Positions 12,195-23,516 of a stretch of DNA of 64,000 nt are shown here, one piece after another. Numbering within the stretch: the stretch's first letter is position 1; every line of letters starts with the position of its first letter. Made by a program: the position numbers and the translations under genes. The notes beneath the pieces are model-generated. The model was not told the DNA's origin, made no database searches, and worked only from the letters and a program-made list of their open reading frames with translations. Origin of the DNA: Prochilodus magdalenae (lineage: Eukaryota > Chordata > Actinopteri > Characiformes > Prochilodontidae); the NCBI GenBank assembly GCA_024036415.1, contig JAMWET010001257.1, positions 302,501-366,500 of the forward strand, written 5' to 3'.

Positions 12195-13794
12195 ATTTAT
12201 TTATCTATTTTTAGGTCACTCTAAAACTGTCTGGTGGTACGAGTGTCCTATCATAAAATCAAAAAAAAATTATTTACATTAAAAACATTAAATTCTAATT
12301 TATATGTTTAGTTAATTCATATATAGACAGAATATACATATACTTTCTAGTATTAGAATTTTAGCATGATCAATAAACATTAAGGCACTTTTTTCCACAA
12401 TTTTTATTTCCTCAAATGTCAGGAGGCACAACTGAAACCAAAGGATCAGCCAGGACACTGCATCATAAAGAAGACCCTAAGTTACCTGCAAGGTGCAATG
12501 CCAAGGTCCATTACCCTCTCACAAATTTTTCTAAATTTTTTTTAGCCATTTGAATTACAGCGGCTCAGGTGGCACAACCTCCTTATCAAAACCATGAAAA
12601 TGTAGAATTATTACAATAACGTTAATATAATTTGAAAAATGTAAGTATAAACTTTTTTTTATTCATGGTTGAAGGCTTTTTCAGGTGCCTATGCAGATGC
12701 TTGTTAAATTTGAAATTAATCTGAAAAGTCAGGTGGCACAACCAAGTCATATGGTGCAACCAAACCAAAACAGCTTTAATAACTGCAATAGGAAATTAAA
12801 AGCTTAAATAACAAAACCTATATATAAGAAATAGAATGCACATAAATGTACCATAGATCCAAAAATATAGGCAAATATAAAAATGTACATTATGGGTTTA
12901 TTCTTCCTAGCTGTCATTGTTTTAAACCTTCTATATAACTGACCCATAAAAAAACTTTATTTATTAAACCAGCTGGTGGACTGACTACCTCAGACATCAG
13001 ACCTCAAAATCACAGAACGAGGTGAGGAGCAGAACATGAAAAAGAAAACCAGCTTTTAAGACTGAAGTTTGGAAGTGCGGCCGCACGTTTACCTGAAAGA
13101 ATAGAAACTGTGATCAAGGTGGACCATAAATACTGAACAATATATATGGTATTTAATTATCAAAGCCCTCAATGACATACGCTCTCTGCTATTTTTATTA
13201 TACTTAATACCAGTTTTGACTGGAAATTAAACAAATTAAAAATGATCTCCAATTTTTACACAGTACCGTATAACAAACGACCCAACGACTATTAAACAAG
13301 AGCTCGTCGGAAACTCTGGAAACAAACACTCAGCTCTCAAATCTCAGTTTCATATTGCACCAGTTTATTGATTCTATTTCATACATCAGCCAGTACAAAG
13401 AGAAGGCCTTGGGAAGTTTCGGCTCCTCGGCTCGGTGTTTAACACGTGCCAGAATAATGCCCTGATTATTAAGCAAAGAGCACCATTTCCTGTATGAGTG
13501 AGATCCCTCAGCGAAAAGACGGCTGTTAATGGATATAATGTTCATCACGGAAGGACGTAGATTTCATTTAGCCACAGAGACATTAAAAGCACATTTAAAA
13601 CGGCGGAACAGAAATGACTCGCGCATTCATTAACACGGTACAGTATAGTCTATTAATAGACGCACTCTACTCTTTCATTGTAAACAGTTCACACATCAAG
13701 GCACGTCCTCATTAGACTGGATTCTGTGCACACTCGACCACTCGACCTTCGTGGAAACAAGGTGCAGCATATACACATATATATCTATATATGT

Positions 13795-13828
<34 letters not shown>

Positions 13829-14220
13829 CACAGATACAGATACAGCTCTATACAGATTGTCATTACATTCAAGCACCAGGACCAAAAAGACTGTCACACT
13901 TTTTTATGAAGCCTGTATTCATTAATAACTCTTTGTAACATGGTAATAGTGCTTTATAAGCATGCTTATAATGTTCCATAAAGATGATGTTCATTATAAA
14001 GGCCTTTAAATAGATAGTAAGCTGAAAAGCGGCCAAACCACTTACAGATGGACATTTATAAGCACTTTATAAACAATCAAAACAATCATGTAGTTATGCA
14101 GTTATATATAATTATGCAGTTATAACATATGTTAGTCACTTGTACATGAAGCACCCAGTGACTGCAGTATATATATGTATACATATAAATGTATACACAC
14201 ACACACACACACACACATGT
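12195..14220. other. no gene seen
   Basis: AT-rich unique sequence. The word CAGGTGGCACAAC (or one-base variants) appears three times at about 12420, 12567 and 12729. Nothing coding is recognised. Confidence 0.6.
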
Positions 14221-14224
14221 ATAT

Positions 14225-14450
14225 CGTCGCTGTCCAAAGAAAAACAGGTATCTCCAAAATGTCAACTTTACAGGAGAGGCCAAAAACCTCATTTAATTTG
14301 AATGGAAGTCAATGGAACCAGACGTCTTTCCAAGCTATTTTTGGCCATTTCTATTGGTCACAGTGTAAAGAGCAGATCATGTGATCAAATGAGTCATAAA
14401 AGTGAAAATCATCAAAAATGGAGATACATGTTTTTCTTTGGACAGCGACG
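14225..14450. mobile_element. 226-bp MITE with CGTCGCTGTCCAAAGAAAAA inverted termini
   Basis: The first about 25 bases and the last about 25 bases are inverted copies (GTCCAAAGAAAAACAGGTAT / ATACATGTTTTTCTTTGGAC). TA-rich flanks suggest a TA or TATA target site. No coding frame. Related copies are at 48400-48646 and, more decayed, at 2046-2288 and 28505-28690. Confidence 0.85.
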
Positions 14451-15089
14451 ATATATATATATATATTTTTTTATAGGTATTATGTGCTTGGTAATTGCTG
14501 GTTGCTGTATATACAGGTCATTATCTATGTAAAGGGCATCATAACAGACAGTGATGTTCGTGTTACAGCATGTTTGTAAGACATTATTAAGTATTAATTG
14601 TAGTACATTCAGTTCACATTAGAGTTCACAGGCATCCTTCCAAAATGACCACGTCATAAGCACATGTACAGCTGTTGATGAGGACAGCGAGTCCTCTACA
14701 GTGTTCATATTGACTTGATTGTCCATTATGTCTTAACCAGGAGCAGCACTTGTTGGTCTCCACCGTTGAAAGATGGGCAGCCTCGAAACTGGACAGCCAA
14801 TCAGGAGGGCACCGTCTTCCTGGTTCTGGAAAGATAAGGAATAAAATACAGGATGCTGTTAATGTTAACTTCTTGATGCTGTTCTGTTTTAGCTATATTT
14901 GTTTATATTTTCCAGGATATGAAATGCAATGACACGATTTAAAAAGTCATGTACAGGACCAAACGCACACAAAATCCCAAAATCCCACAGAGTTAGAGTT
15001 GTTCTCAGCAGTTTCCTTGTTTATTCAGCACCACTGTGGGTTAAAGAGCCTGAAATCTTATCACTCCTGTCCATTTGTTAACAGGTCCA

Positions 15090-15720
15090 GGTCTGGGCCT
15101 CTACTGAGCCACCTGGGGTTCTGTCTTGTTCTGTTTGAGTCTAAAATAAACCACTCAGTTATTATTCTAACTCTTTCCGTTGTGGGGAGAAAGAGAGGAG
15201 GTTAGTCTGCAGCTGATCAGCTGAGTTACAGTTCTTACACCAATGAAGAAAAACACACAGGGTTCTAATGTTAGCTACCTAGCAAACCTAGCTAACGTCA
15301 GCACAATCCAAATGGACCATTCCTGGATCTCCTTGATAAGGTCTGTGGGTTTTATAGAGTGTTTGTTGCTATGAACCCACATCTCTATGTTTCGACTGTC
15401 AGTATGTTTTTTATGTTCTAGCTTGCTCTGTTTTAGCTAGCTATAGCGGAGCTGACCTGGGTTTATAGCAAGACCCTAGAAACCCATGGACCATGTCAAG
15501 GGTCTCCAGAAGAAGGCAGCTTTTGCCAGAGGGTGCCAACGTTTGCTCGGTTTAAGCACTAAACTGGTGTAAGAATTGATTTCATTGGTTTAACCCAACT
15601 ATTGATCAACTGCAAACTCTCGGCTTCTCTTTCTCTCCACAAGGAACGAGCTAGAATGATAACCGTGTCGTTTTAGGATCCAGGTGACACAATGAGAACC
15701 TCAGTCAGTACAGGAGAGGC
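15090..15720. mobile_element. possible foldback element
   Basis: 15155-15245 (TTGTGGGGAGAAAGAGAGG ... TTCTTACACCAATG) and 15560-15665 are imperfect reverse complements over about 80-100 bp, and weaker similarity continues outwards. The middle has no coding frame. The limits are approximate. Confidence 0.5.
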
Positions 15721-16524
15721 TAGGACCTGCACATGAAGGGTGATGCATCACGGCTTCACATGCAGATTAGTCTACCACCGTTCCTTATGTTTGTTTACTG
15801 TCTGATATTATAGAATTTTCTTTGATATGATGAAAGGCATTTCTCTGATTCCTCCAGTAGTAAGTCACCCAGTTCTGCCATCTTTCACAACATCTGCTGC
15901 TTAAAACAAAAACACAGCTGACTTTTGTTCTATTTGTAATATTTGTTTGGGTAAATGTGTAGGAGTTTAAGGTGGTTGCTGAATAATAAGTCATGGGATT
16001 AAGCCTGGTGGGTTTAGCCCTGCACTCGAGTACTGGGTGATGAGACACTGTAGTCAGCGAGTGGCCTAAAGAGCAGACGTACAGCCATCTGAAGTGGAGA
16101 GAAGCCGTGTATATGAACTTCAAGGTTAAAGCTCCAGGAGTGGAGTCTACTCACTGGAACTGCTCTGAATCATGCCGACACTGTATGTGTTGACTCTGGT
16201 TAATTTGCAACATCAAAAATGTAAAGTCGCGGCATGTGTGCAAAGTTTCACGAATCTGTAACTGCTGATTGGAACTTCATTGTGTGGTAAAGCATTACAC
16301 ACAGCTGAGGAGGAGAGTACTGGGGGTTTATCACTTTCATAAAAGATGTAAGTAGATTAACACCTCTTGGTGGTACATACACACTGGCACTCTTCCCAGA
16401 TGGGCTGTAGCTTAGTCAATCAAGGGCAGACAAATCCCCCAGCGAGCGACCAGCCACAACATGTCATTGGGTTAGAGTGCTGTAGGTAGCGTGTCTTAAA
16501 GCTTTACTGTAGAATGAGGGGAAG

Positions 16525-16860
16525 ACACCAAACTATAAAATAGCCCTCATGGAACTATCCAGTCCACCTTAAAACCCTCCAGAGTGGAGCTGTACAGGAG
16601 GATGGAGCAGCTTCCTTACCCTGCAGTGGAGCTGATAGAACAAGGTTTATCACTAAGCAGGTTTGGAGCGATTCTATTGGTCGGTCCATCATGAATATTC
16701 ACTAACCTGAAAGGAGAACTAGAGCTTTTACACTGTGCAGAAAAAGAGATCAAAGTTTCTACACCACTAAATATATATTAGAGGTGGAGATATGGAGGAG
16801 TATCATACTGTGTACATCAGGAGTAGATGTGGTGTATCAGGATATGGACTGGTCCAGACT
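16525..16860 (+). repeat. 330-bp dispersed repeat, copy 1
   Basis: This segment (GAGCAGCTTCCTTACCCTG, GATTCTATTGGTCGGTCCAT, GTGGAGATATGGAGGAG) is found again as its reverse complement at 22095-22430 with few changes. It has no open frame of note. It is not a member of the Tc1 families in this window. Confidence 0.85.
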
Positions 16861-16989
16861 CTCAGCAGGTGGAGCTGTTCAGTGTACGACTGTAGGGTCT
16901 ATAAGACCACCAGCACCATCCAGTTAGTTCCATTTAACTCTCATAAACACGTTTCTGCAATTATGGCCACAAATTCTTGATACCAGCTG

Positions 16990-19420
16990 AACGACTCATG
17001 GGCTTGGTGGCCAGAATGACCAGCGCATATTCTTCTATCGGTCCTGGTTTAATACTACCCTACACTGATCAATACAATTTCAATCTGTAAAAAAAATGAG
17101 GTACATTCATAACTAGACCAGCCGTGTCTTATTTGTTTACCACAAATTAATGTTTCCTCTGATTCGCTTTCTAAACGCCTATAAATCGCCCCATCCCTCA
17201 TCATGCTTCGAATCTGGGCACAAGTACCGCGCAGTGCTTCTGGACAATTTAATCCCTCCAGGAGACTTGGCGAGACCCCTTTCTCTGTTAATTTTCACCC
17301 TCTCCCTCATTCAAGCACCCTCTCTCTTTCTCTGCCTCCACAATGTGGGGTTTCTTTCTTTCCCTTTTTTATGTTCCCTCATATCGTTTTTTTCCCTCCC
17401 CAGCTCCCACCCCCCCCTCAAAGCCCCCCAGACAGCATGCAGCTTATGCAAATGATTGGCCTTTTATTCTCCATACTCGTCCTCCGACTTGAATGAGACC
17501 TCAAGAAAACACACACACACATACACTAGCCCTTTCTTCCCCAAGAACACTTTCACAAGCTACTGTACATGCACACCTAGCTAGCCTTGGGTGTTAACTT
17601 TAATCTGTTACAGTACCGAGGAATCAGAAACTCCCGCTGTAAATATTCCCAAGCCCTAACGGAGAACGGGACTGTTCGAATACGCCACAAAGCCCTTCGG
17701 CTACTATAACGCCCCTATTAGCCTGCTATGCTGATTAAGAGCACAATATCCACATTAAAGGAAAGTGTACACAGCCTGCTAGCAAACAAGGCCACTGATT
17801 GGCTACTGGCACATGCATGACTAAAAAAATGAAGGTCCAAAAAAGGTTCTATAGAGGGTTCTAATAACATATTTGGCTCCCTAAGAGAAGACACCCAAAG
17901 CATACCAGTTTGGGGAACCTATTTTTTTAGAAACAGAAAGACCTCTACATGAACTCGGTCTCCTAGTTCAATAAAAGTGTTAACTAGAACTGCAGAACCA
18001 GAGAAAGAACCATGTAGGAACCCAAGTGTGGAAAGAGGAAAGAAGTGCTGGCCACCAAATGCTGATCAGACACATTGTTCCTGCAGGAGAGTGAACTTGC
18101 TTGTTGGGGGTGGGTGGGCTTTTGGGTGGGTTTTGGCTGAGTGGATGGAGGTAGACTAGACACTTAAGGAAGGTGGGGGCTGTGGGGGGGGGTTGTTTAC
18201 CAAAGTCACTGAGAGAGAGAGAAAGGGAGGGCCTGATGAATATAAAGTGCTCGTCGCAAGCTGACATTCCCAGGCTCTGAGGTGCGCACACACACACACA
18301 GTAGGGTTGTGTCCAGCTGCTAGGAGTAGAAAGTGTGTGTGTGTGGAGGTGGATGGGGTGGGGTGGTGATGGGGGGCACTGGTCTGACTTCCCTCAGACA
18401 CTTTGACAGGCCGGCCTTTTCACCAGTGCATTGCTGGGGCAGGCAGCCCCCTCTCCCTTAGCAACTGCACAGAGTTGGATGGGGGCGGCTGTGGGGTTCA
18501 CGGGGGGGAGCAGGTTCACAGAACTGGATGAAGAAGTACCCAGTCTGGTCTAGCCTGACTAGACGTCGCTTCACGGCTGCGAACTTGAACTTGACTCCGT
18601 TGCTGACATCATATTTAAACAGTTGTATTCATTTGCATATTATTATCAGAGGGTCCCCGGCTCCCTTGTGCCTCTCCGCGTCTAATGGGAACCAACGCTC
18701 GGAAGTTTTCCCGTTTCTAACCGGAACGTAGCTGGGATATTCTTTATTGCCGTTCAACAAACTGCGGCGCAGTATGAAGAATCAGCTGGACCATTTTCTT
18801 TCCTGCAATAATCGTTGAATCCGTTGCTAATTCTAGAGCCGCTGTTTAAGTATCCCCTGGCTTCTCCTGCCTTTTTCTCTTCCTCCTGCTCTCATATCCT
18901 CACATAATGCGGTAATTGATGTTCAATTTAGCGCCCGCTTTCAGGATTTGGGCAGGAGGTCGTCTCTAATTTTTTACAGCTTTATTGCTATGCAACACAG
19001 CAGAACTTCTCAATCAGCCTCCAGTCAGACGGCTCAAACATCCACCTAATAGGCCTTATTAATACGAACATGCACAGAAAACAAATTGGTCTTTAAGGGT
19101 GCAAAAAAGACGGGTTAACAATGGGAAAAAAGAGGTTGTGTGATCTTATATGAGGGCAGAATACATCTCCTCCGGAGTGTTATTAATGGTCCTAGTAGGG
19201 AGAATTTCAGACATACATGTCCAACACTTAGCACTTCGTTAACTCATTGTACCCTCTGGCTATGGACTCTCTAAACGACGGCTAAATAGCTATCGCTATA
19301 TACCGTATTATACCACACACACAAAGAACTCTAAGCGCAGTGATACTGTATATAAGCTCACTGGAGTCCCCTGTGACTGAAATGTACCTAATAATGTGCA
19401 ACACCTCCTGTGATTCGATT
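16990..19420. other. non-coding, possibly regulatory
   Basis: Non-repetitive with mixed base composition; contains two of the octamers (17446, 18631). Short GA/CA-rich patches at 18210-18350. No recognisable exon. Confidence 0.5.
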
Positions 19421-19424
19421 GGGT

Positions 19425-19845
19425 ATGTACTGACAAGTTTCTGGATGTAGCCACATCAAAGTTCAGACACTCTCACATCAGAGAACTGGTCAGGTGGTCC
19501 AGATGTGGAGGATGCCTTCCCTGGCACAGTTCCGAGGAGAATTCCCTGTAGACTGGGATTGTATCCACTGCTGGTAGACCCGTATGACCGTACGCTTCCA
19601 TACACCTGCAGATTCAGCTACTTCTTCCACACTATGGTCTTTGGCCACGCCCACATGCAGTCCCTCCTTTTAGCCAATCATTAACATCTGCTCTGGAGCC
19701 ATTTTCCACACATGGAACGAGATACACTGTATAACCTCTTCCCAATCTATGGATCCCGTCACTCGCACCCCTCAGGGATTTATAGGTCCATCATGCAGTG
19801 CCATCTACAGAAGCCTGAAGTTACTACCACCTGAAACACACAGGG
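19425..19845 (-). mobile_element. Tc1-like element fragment (family D), inverted copy
   Basis: Reverse-complement copy of the two other family D fragments. It sits among non-repetitive sequence between the paired 330-bp repeats at 16.5 and 22.1 kb. Confidence 0.7.
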
Positions 19846-19849
19846 TGAC

Positions 19850-21604
19850 TTATTTGGGGTCACGGCAGCGCTACTTGAAGGGTGATCAGACAGGAAAAGA
19901 GTCTGGTCCTACATCAGCACCCCTCCCGCGGCCTCTCTGCTGAGTGAGGTCCTTTTTGCTGCCTGTTATCCCCTCAGACAGAGTCATGCTCCGGAATCCC
20001 CATCCCAGGCTTTTCACGGCCAGGCGGCCAGGGAAGGGGCAGAGGAAGGAGGAGGGGGAAGTCATTTCAAAGCTCCCCTGTAGTCGATACAAAGCTGAGA
20101 ACAACTCTTCTCGGGATAATCACATTTATCCCAAGATTAAGACAAGATCGGCAGCTGAGGTAGCCTCACGGGAGAAAACGGGACGTTTACCTTGAGCTGC
20201 TGGCAATGTGGTTAATCACCGTTTCACGGCAGTGCGCAACTAGTGCCTGGACTGATCCGCAGTCTGTTCCCACCAAGAACGTGATAACTAACTTAAACAC
20301 TAACCACATAGCGGAAGCGGAGAAGGTAAAAGCTTGGTATTCCCAACACGCACAAGCTGTGATCCGTAGAAGAGACCCAGAAGCGTAAAGAGTCCCCTGC
20401 AAGTGCCACAGGGGAACCGTTCGGGAACCGGTTCTTCAAAGGACCACATTTGTCAATGTGATATAACTTTGAATAGAAGCTAAAATAACACGACACCCCC
20501 GCCTCACCCACCTCCACCCACCCCACCCGCCCAAGTATTCACGTACCATTCCGTTGGTCTCTTCATGTGAGGGGTAACTGAAGTGCAGTGCACCAAAACG
20601 TCCACCATTGCACTGAACACAAAACCCACAATGCATCATGGCGTATGAGCGATGACAAACACGCGGCCTGGAAACACTGTCAGTATGCCAGACCAATATT
20701 CCCAGATACTCGACTCCCATAGGCCTCCGCTATTAGCATGCCAGCTGCAGCATCTGCCACATGGGGCCACAGGCAGAGCCAGACAGTACAGCCCCTCCCC
20801 CCCACTCTAAACACGTCGCCCATCAACTCCAGGCAGGCTGGACCCACAGCTTCACGCTGCATACGCTGAGCTCCAGCCGATTTTGTCCGACCACAGCATC
20901 TTATAGGTGACCTTATTTAATGGGGGGAGTCAACAGGGAGCAGAAGTCACAGGTGCTTATGCACTCGGCTTAACGACCGGAGTGTTCCCCTCCTTCATTC
21001 CCGCTTCAGTGTGCTGTTCTACCTTCCCCTCTTCCAGGTCTTTCTTTCCAAGATTAAATGATTCCCTCCCGTTTTTTTTGTCTTCATTGTTTGGCTATGA
21101 AATACTGTCTGGGTCCCCGGCGTAAACTTTCGATCCCTTTCTCTCGGCTTTTCTGTATCGCCACCTCCATTTTCCCGGGTAATATATTGTAATGGAGCTT
21201 TAATTAATTGCTCGCCCAACTGCTGTGCCCCAGCAGAAGGGGGAAGAGAGGGAGAGAGACGAACTGTGCGTCCAGGGCCGTGCCGTTAATCTTTCCTTGC
21301 TGGATCTCACCACGAACGATTAGGACTTCTGTATGTTTTGGCACGCATGTTGTGCAGAACGTTGCCACTCTCCAGCTAATTTGGTACGTGACGGTTCATG
21401 CTAGATGCTGTTTACATCCTGCGCTTTGGAATGGGGGGACATGAATGTGGGAAGTTTCTACATATGAGAAGCTATAGCATGCATTAGCATTCAGTGCACC
21501 GTCATATACGTGGTTGTGAAATCCCTCACATGCACCAGCCTGGGCACCGACATACATCCACCCACTCACTCACTCATCCACACGCAGGCGAAGTCTTAAA
21601 AAAG

Positions 21605-21638
<34 letters not shown>

Positions 21639-22090
21639 CATGTGGCTCCGTCTGGGCCTGAGCATCCCTCCCAGTCTGGTGCCCCCTCTGTCTCCTGCAC
21701 CCCATCCACACTGACAATGGTGGGAAAAGGGGGGACCGTGGCCACGTCAAGAGCGCTCCGCACAATGCCGCCATTGTAGAGCGGAGAGGGCGCTCGGAAT
21801 AATAATGCGGCACTGTCCAACTGTTTACCAACACGCAGCCTACAGCTGCACATTTCACCCCAGCAATATCGCAACCTCCTACAGTCCTGTGCATGGAGGT
21901 TAACTGGTGTTTACTACACAGGCAGGAGGGCAAGGACAGGGCTGCGTTTGTGGCCAGAGGAGGCTTTTTGTGAAGAATGCCAAGGTGTTCCCATAGTACA
22001 CTGTACAACTAGCTACAATATTAATCCTGTCATCTGTTTAATTCACACCAGAGCAGCTACATTTGCATATAAGGGACTCAGAATGTCTAC
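19850..22090. other. non-coding, possibly regulatory
   Basis: Moderately GC-rich, non-repetitive except a CT run at 21608-21637. Open frames up to 144 codons exist on the minus strand (21574-22008) but run through the CT repeat and show no recognisable domain. Confidence 0.5.
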
Positions 22091-22094
22091 CTAC

Positions 22095-22430
22095 AGTCCA
22101 TATCCTGATCCACCACATCTACTCCTGATGTACACAGTATGATCCTCCTCCATATCTCCACCTCTATTATATATTTAGTGGTGTAAAAACTTTGGTCTCT
22201 TTTTCTGCACAGTGTAAAAGCTCTAGTTCTCCTTTCAGGTTAGTGAATATTCATGATGGACCGACCAATAGAATCGCTCCAAACCTGCTTAGTAATAAAC
22301 CTTGTTCTATCAGCTCCACTGCAGGGTAAGGAAGCTGCTCCATCCTCCTGTACAGCTCCACTCTGGAGGGTTTTAAGGTGGACTGGATAATTCCATGAGG
22401 GCTAGTTTATAGTTTGGTGTCCTCACGTTT
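22095..22430 (-). repeat. 330-bp dispersed repeat, copy 2 (inverted)
   Basis: Reverse-complement copy of 16525-16860. The two copies bracket about 5.2 kb of mostly single-copy sequence. Confidence 0.85.
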
Positions 22431-23307
22431 TTTACATTAAAGCTGTAAGATCAACACAAGGAGAATCTGGTATGAGGAGCCGTCTCTAAACTTTTGACGG
22501 GTACCATAGAGTCAAAATTGACATGGATCATTCATGGAGGTGTGTCTAAGGAGATCAGATGCAAGATTTGCATAATGAAAAAAGGGCAAAGTCAATGATG
22601 TAACTCCTAACAGCCACCTGGAAGACCAGTGGGCTCCCTCAAATACTTCCCCCATCAGATAACCAGCACTAATTCCATCTCTGAGAGAGAGGAGAACATC
22701 AAAACCCACCCCTGCCTCAGATCTGAGAACAACCACATCCATCCTTCCACTGTGAGAAGGCGCCTCAACGTTACGGAGGTGTAGCTGTTTAGCCGTGAAG
22801 CTCCTCGCTGAGGAAAGGAGACACACACATCCAACAAAACGACGCCACTGGTGGACCAACCACATTACGTCTACAGAATATTTAGTGTTTGAGGTTTTCT
22901 GCAGTGTTCTGTTTCCCTGACAGTGAAAAACGAACCGTCTGTATAATTCTGACTGGGAATTAAATAAGCTCAGGGTGGTCCCATTCAGCGCAACACATCC
23001 CCGCGGTGGCCTGATGGCCAAGCCTGACCCCTAGAATGAAACAAACATCAATAACGAGCCCACATATACTACGTTAATATCTGACCACGTCACACGTCCA
23101 CACGTGAGATGAATGCACAGCCTAACGAAGAAACCGAAAGCCTGGGGTCCGCCAAGAGCCCCAAAACAATTAGTGCTCCTCGTACTGATTGTCTATTATG
23201 TCTCCGAAAAAACACCATTAACCGCAGGACGCGCGCATATTCCACAAGAGCGCGGCGGCCGTTAGCGTCCAACCACCACAACAACAATGCTTCGTTTCAA
23301 ACCCGCC

Positions 23308-23359
23308 ATTTGCATATCGGGAACTGGAAAAATCTGGTATAGGATTGGCACCGTGCCAA
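23308..23359. promoter_or_regulatory. octamer plus perfect NFI palindrome
   Basis: ATTTGCAT (23308-23315) is followed 29 bp later by TTGGCACCGTGCCAA (23345-23359), an exact TTGGC-N5-GCCAA nuclear factor I site. The surrounding 150 bp is non-repetitive. Both factors act in neural progenitors, which would suit a mir-9 enhancer; that link is inference. Confidence 0.45.
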
Positions 23360-23449
23360 GTGGCATAATTAACACTTTTTCAGCGACGCTCCGCAGCAGT
23401 CACATTATGCACTGACAAACATCCACTCCCCCTGCCAGTGTGCTTATTC

Positions 23450-23466
23450 ACACACACACACACACA

Positions 23467-23512
<46 letters not shown>
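23450..23512. repeat. (CA)n(CT)n compound microsatellite
   Basis: About 9 CA then 20 CT units. Other short CT runs are at 21608-21637 and 23763-23788. Confidence 0.95.

Positions 23513-23516
<4 letters not shown>

Noticed and set aside
22512..23021. 169-codon minus-strand frame
   Set aside because: No recognisable domain, no splice or promoter context; the length can occur by chance in this composition.
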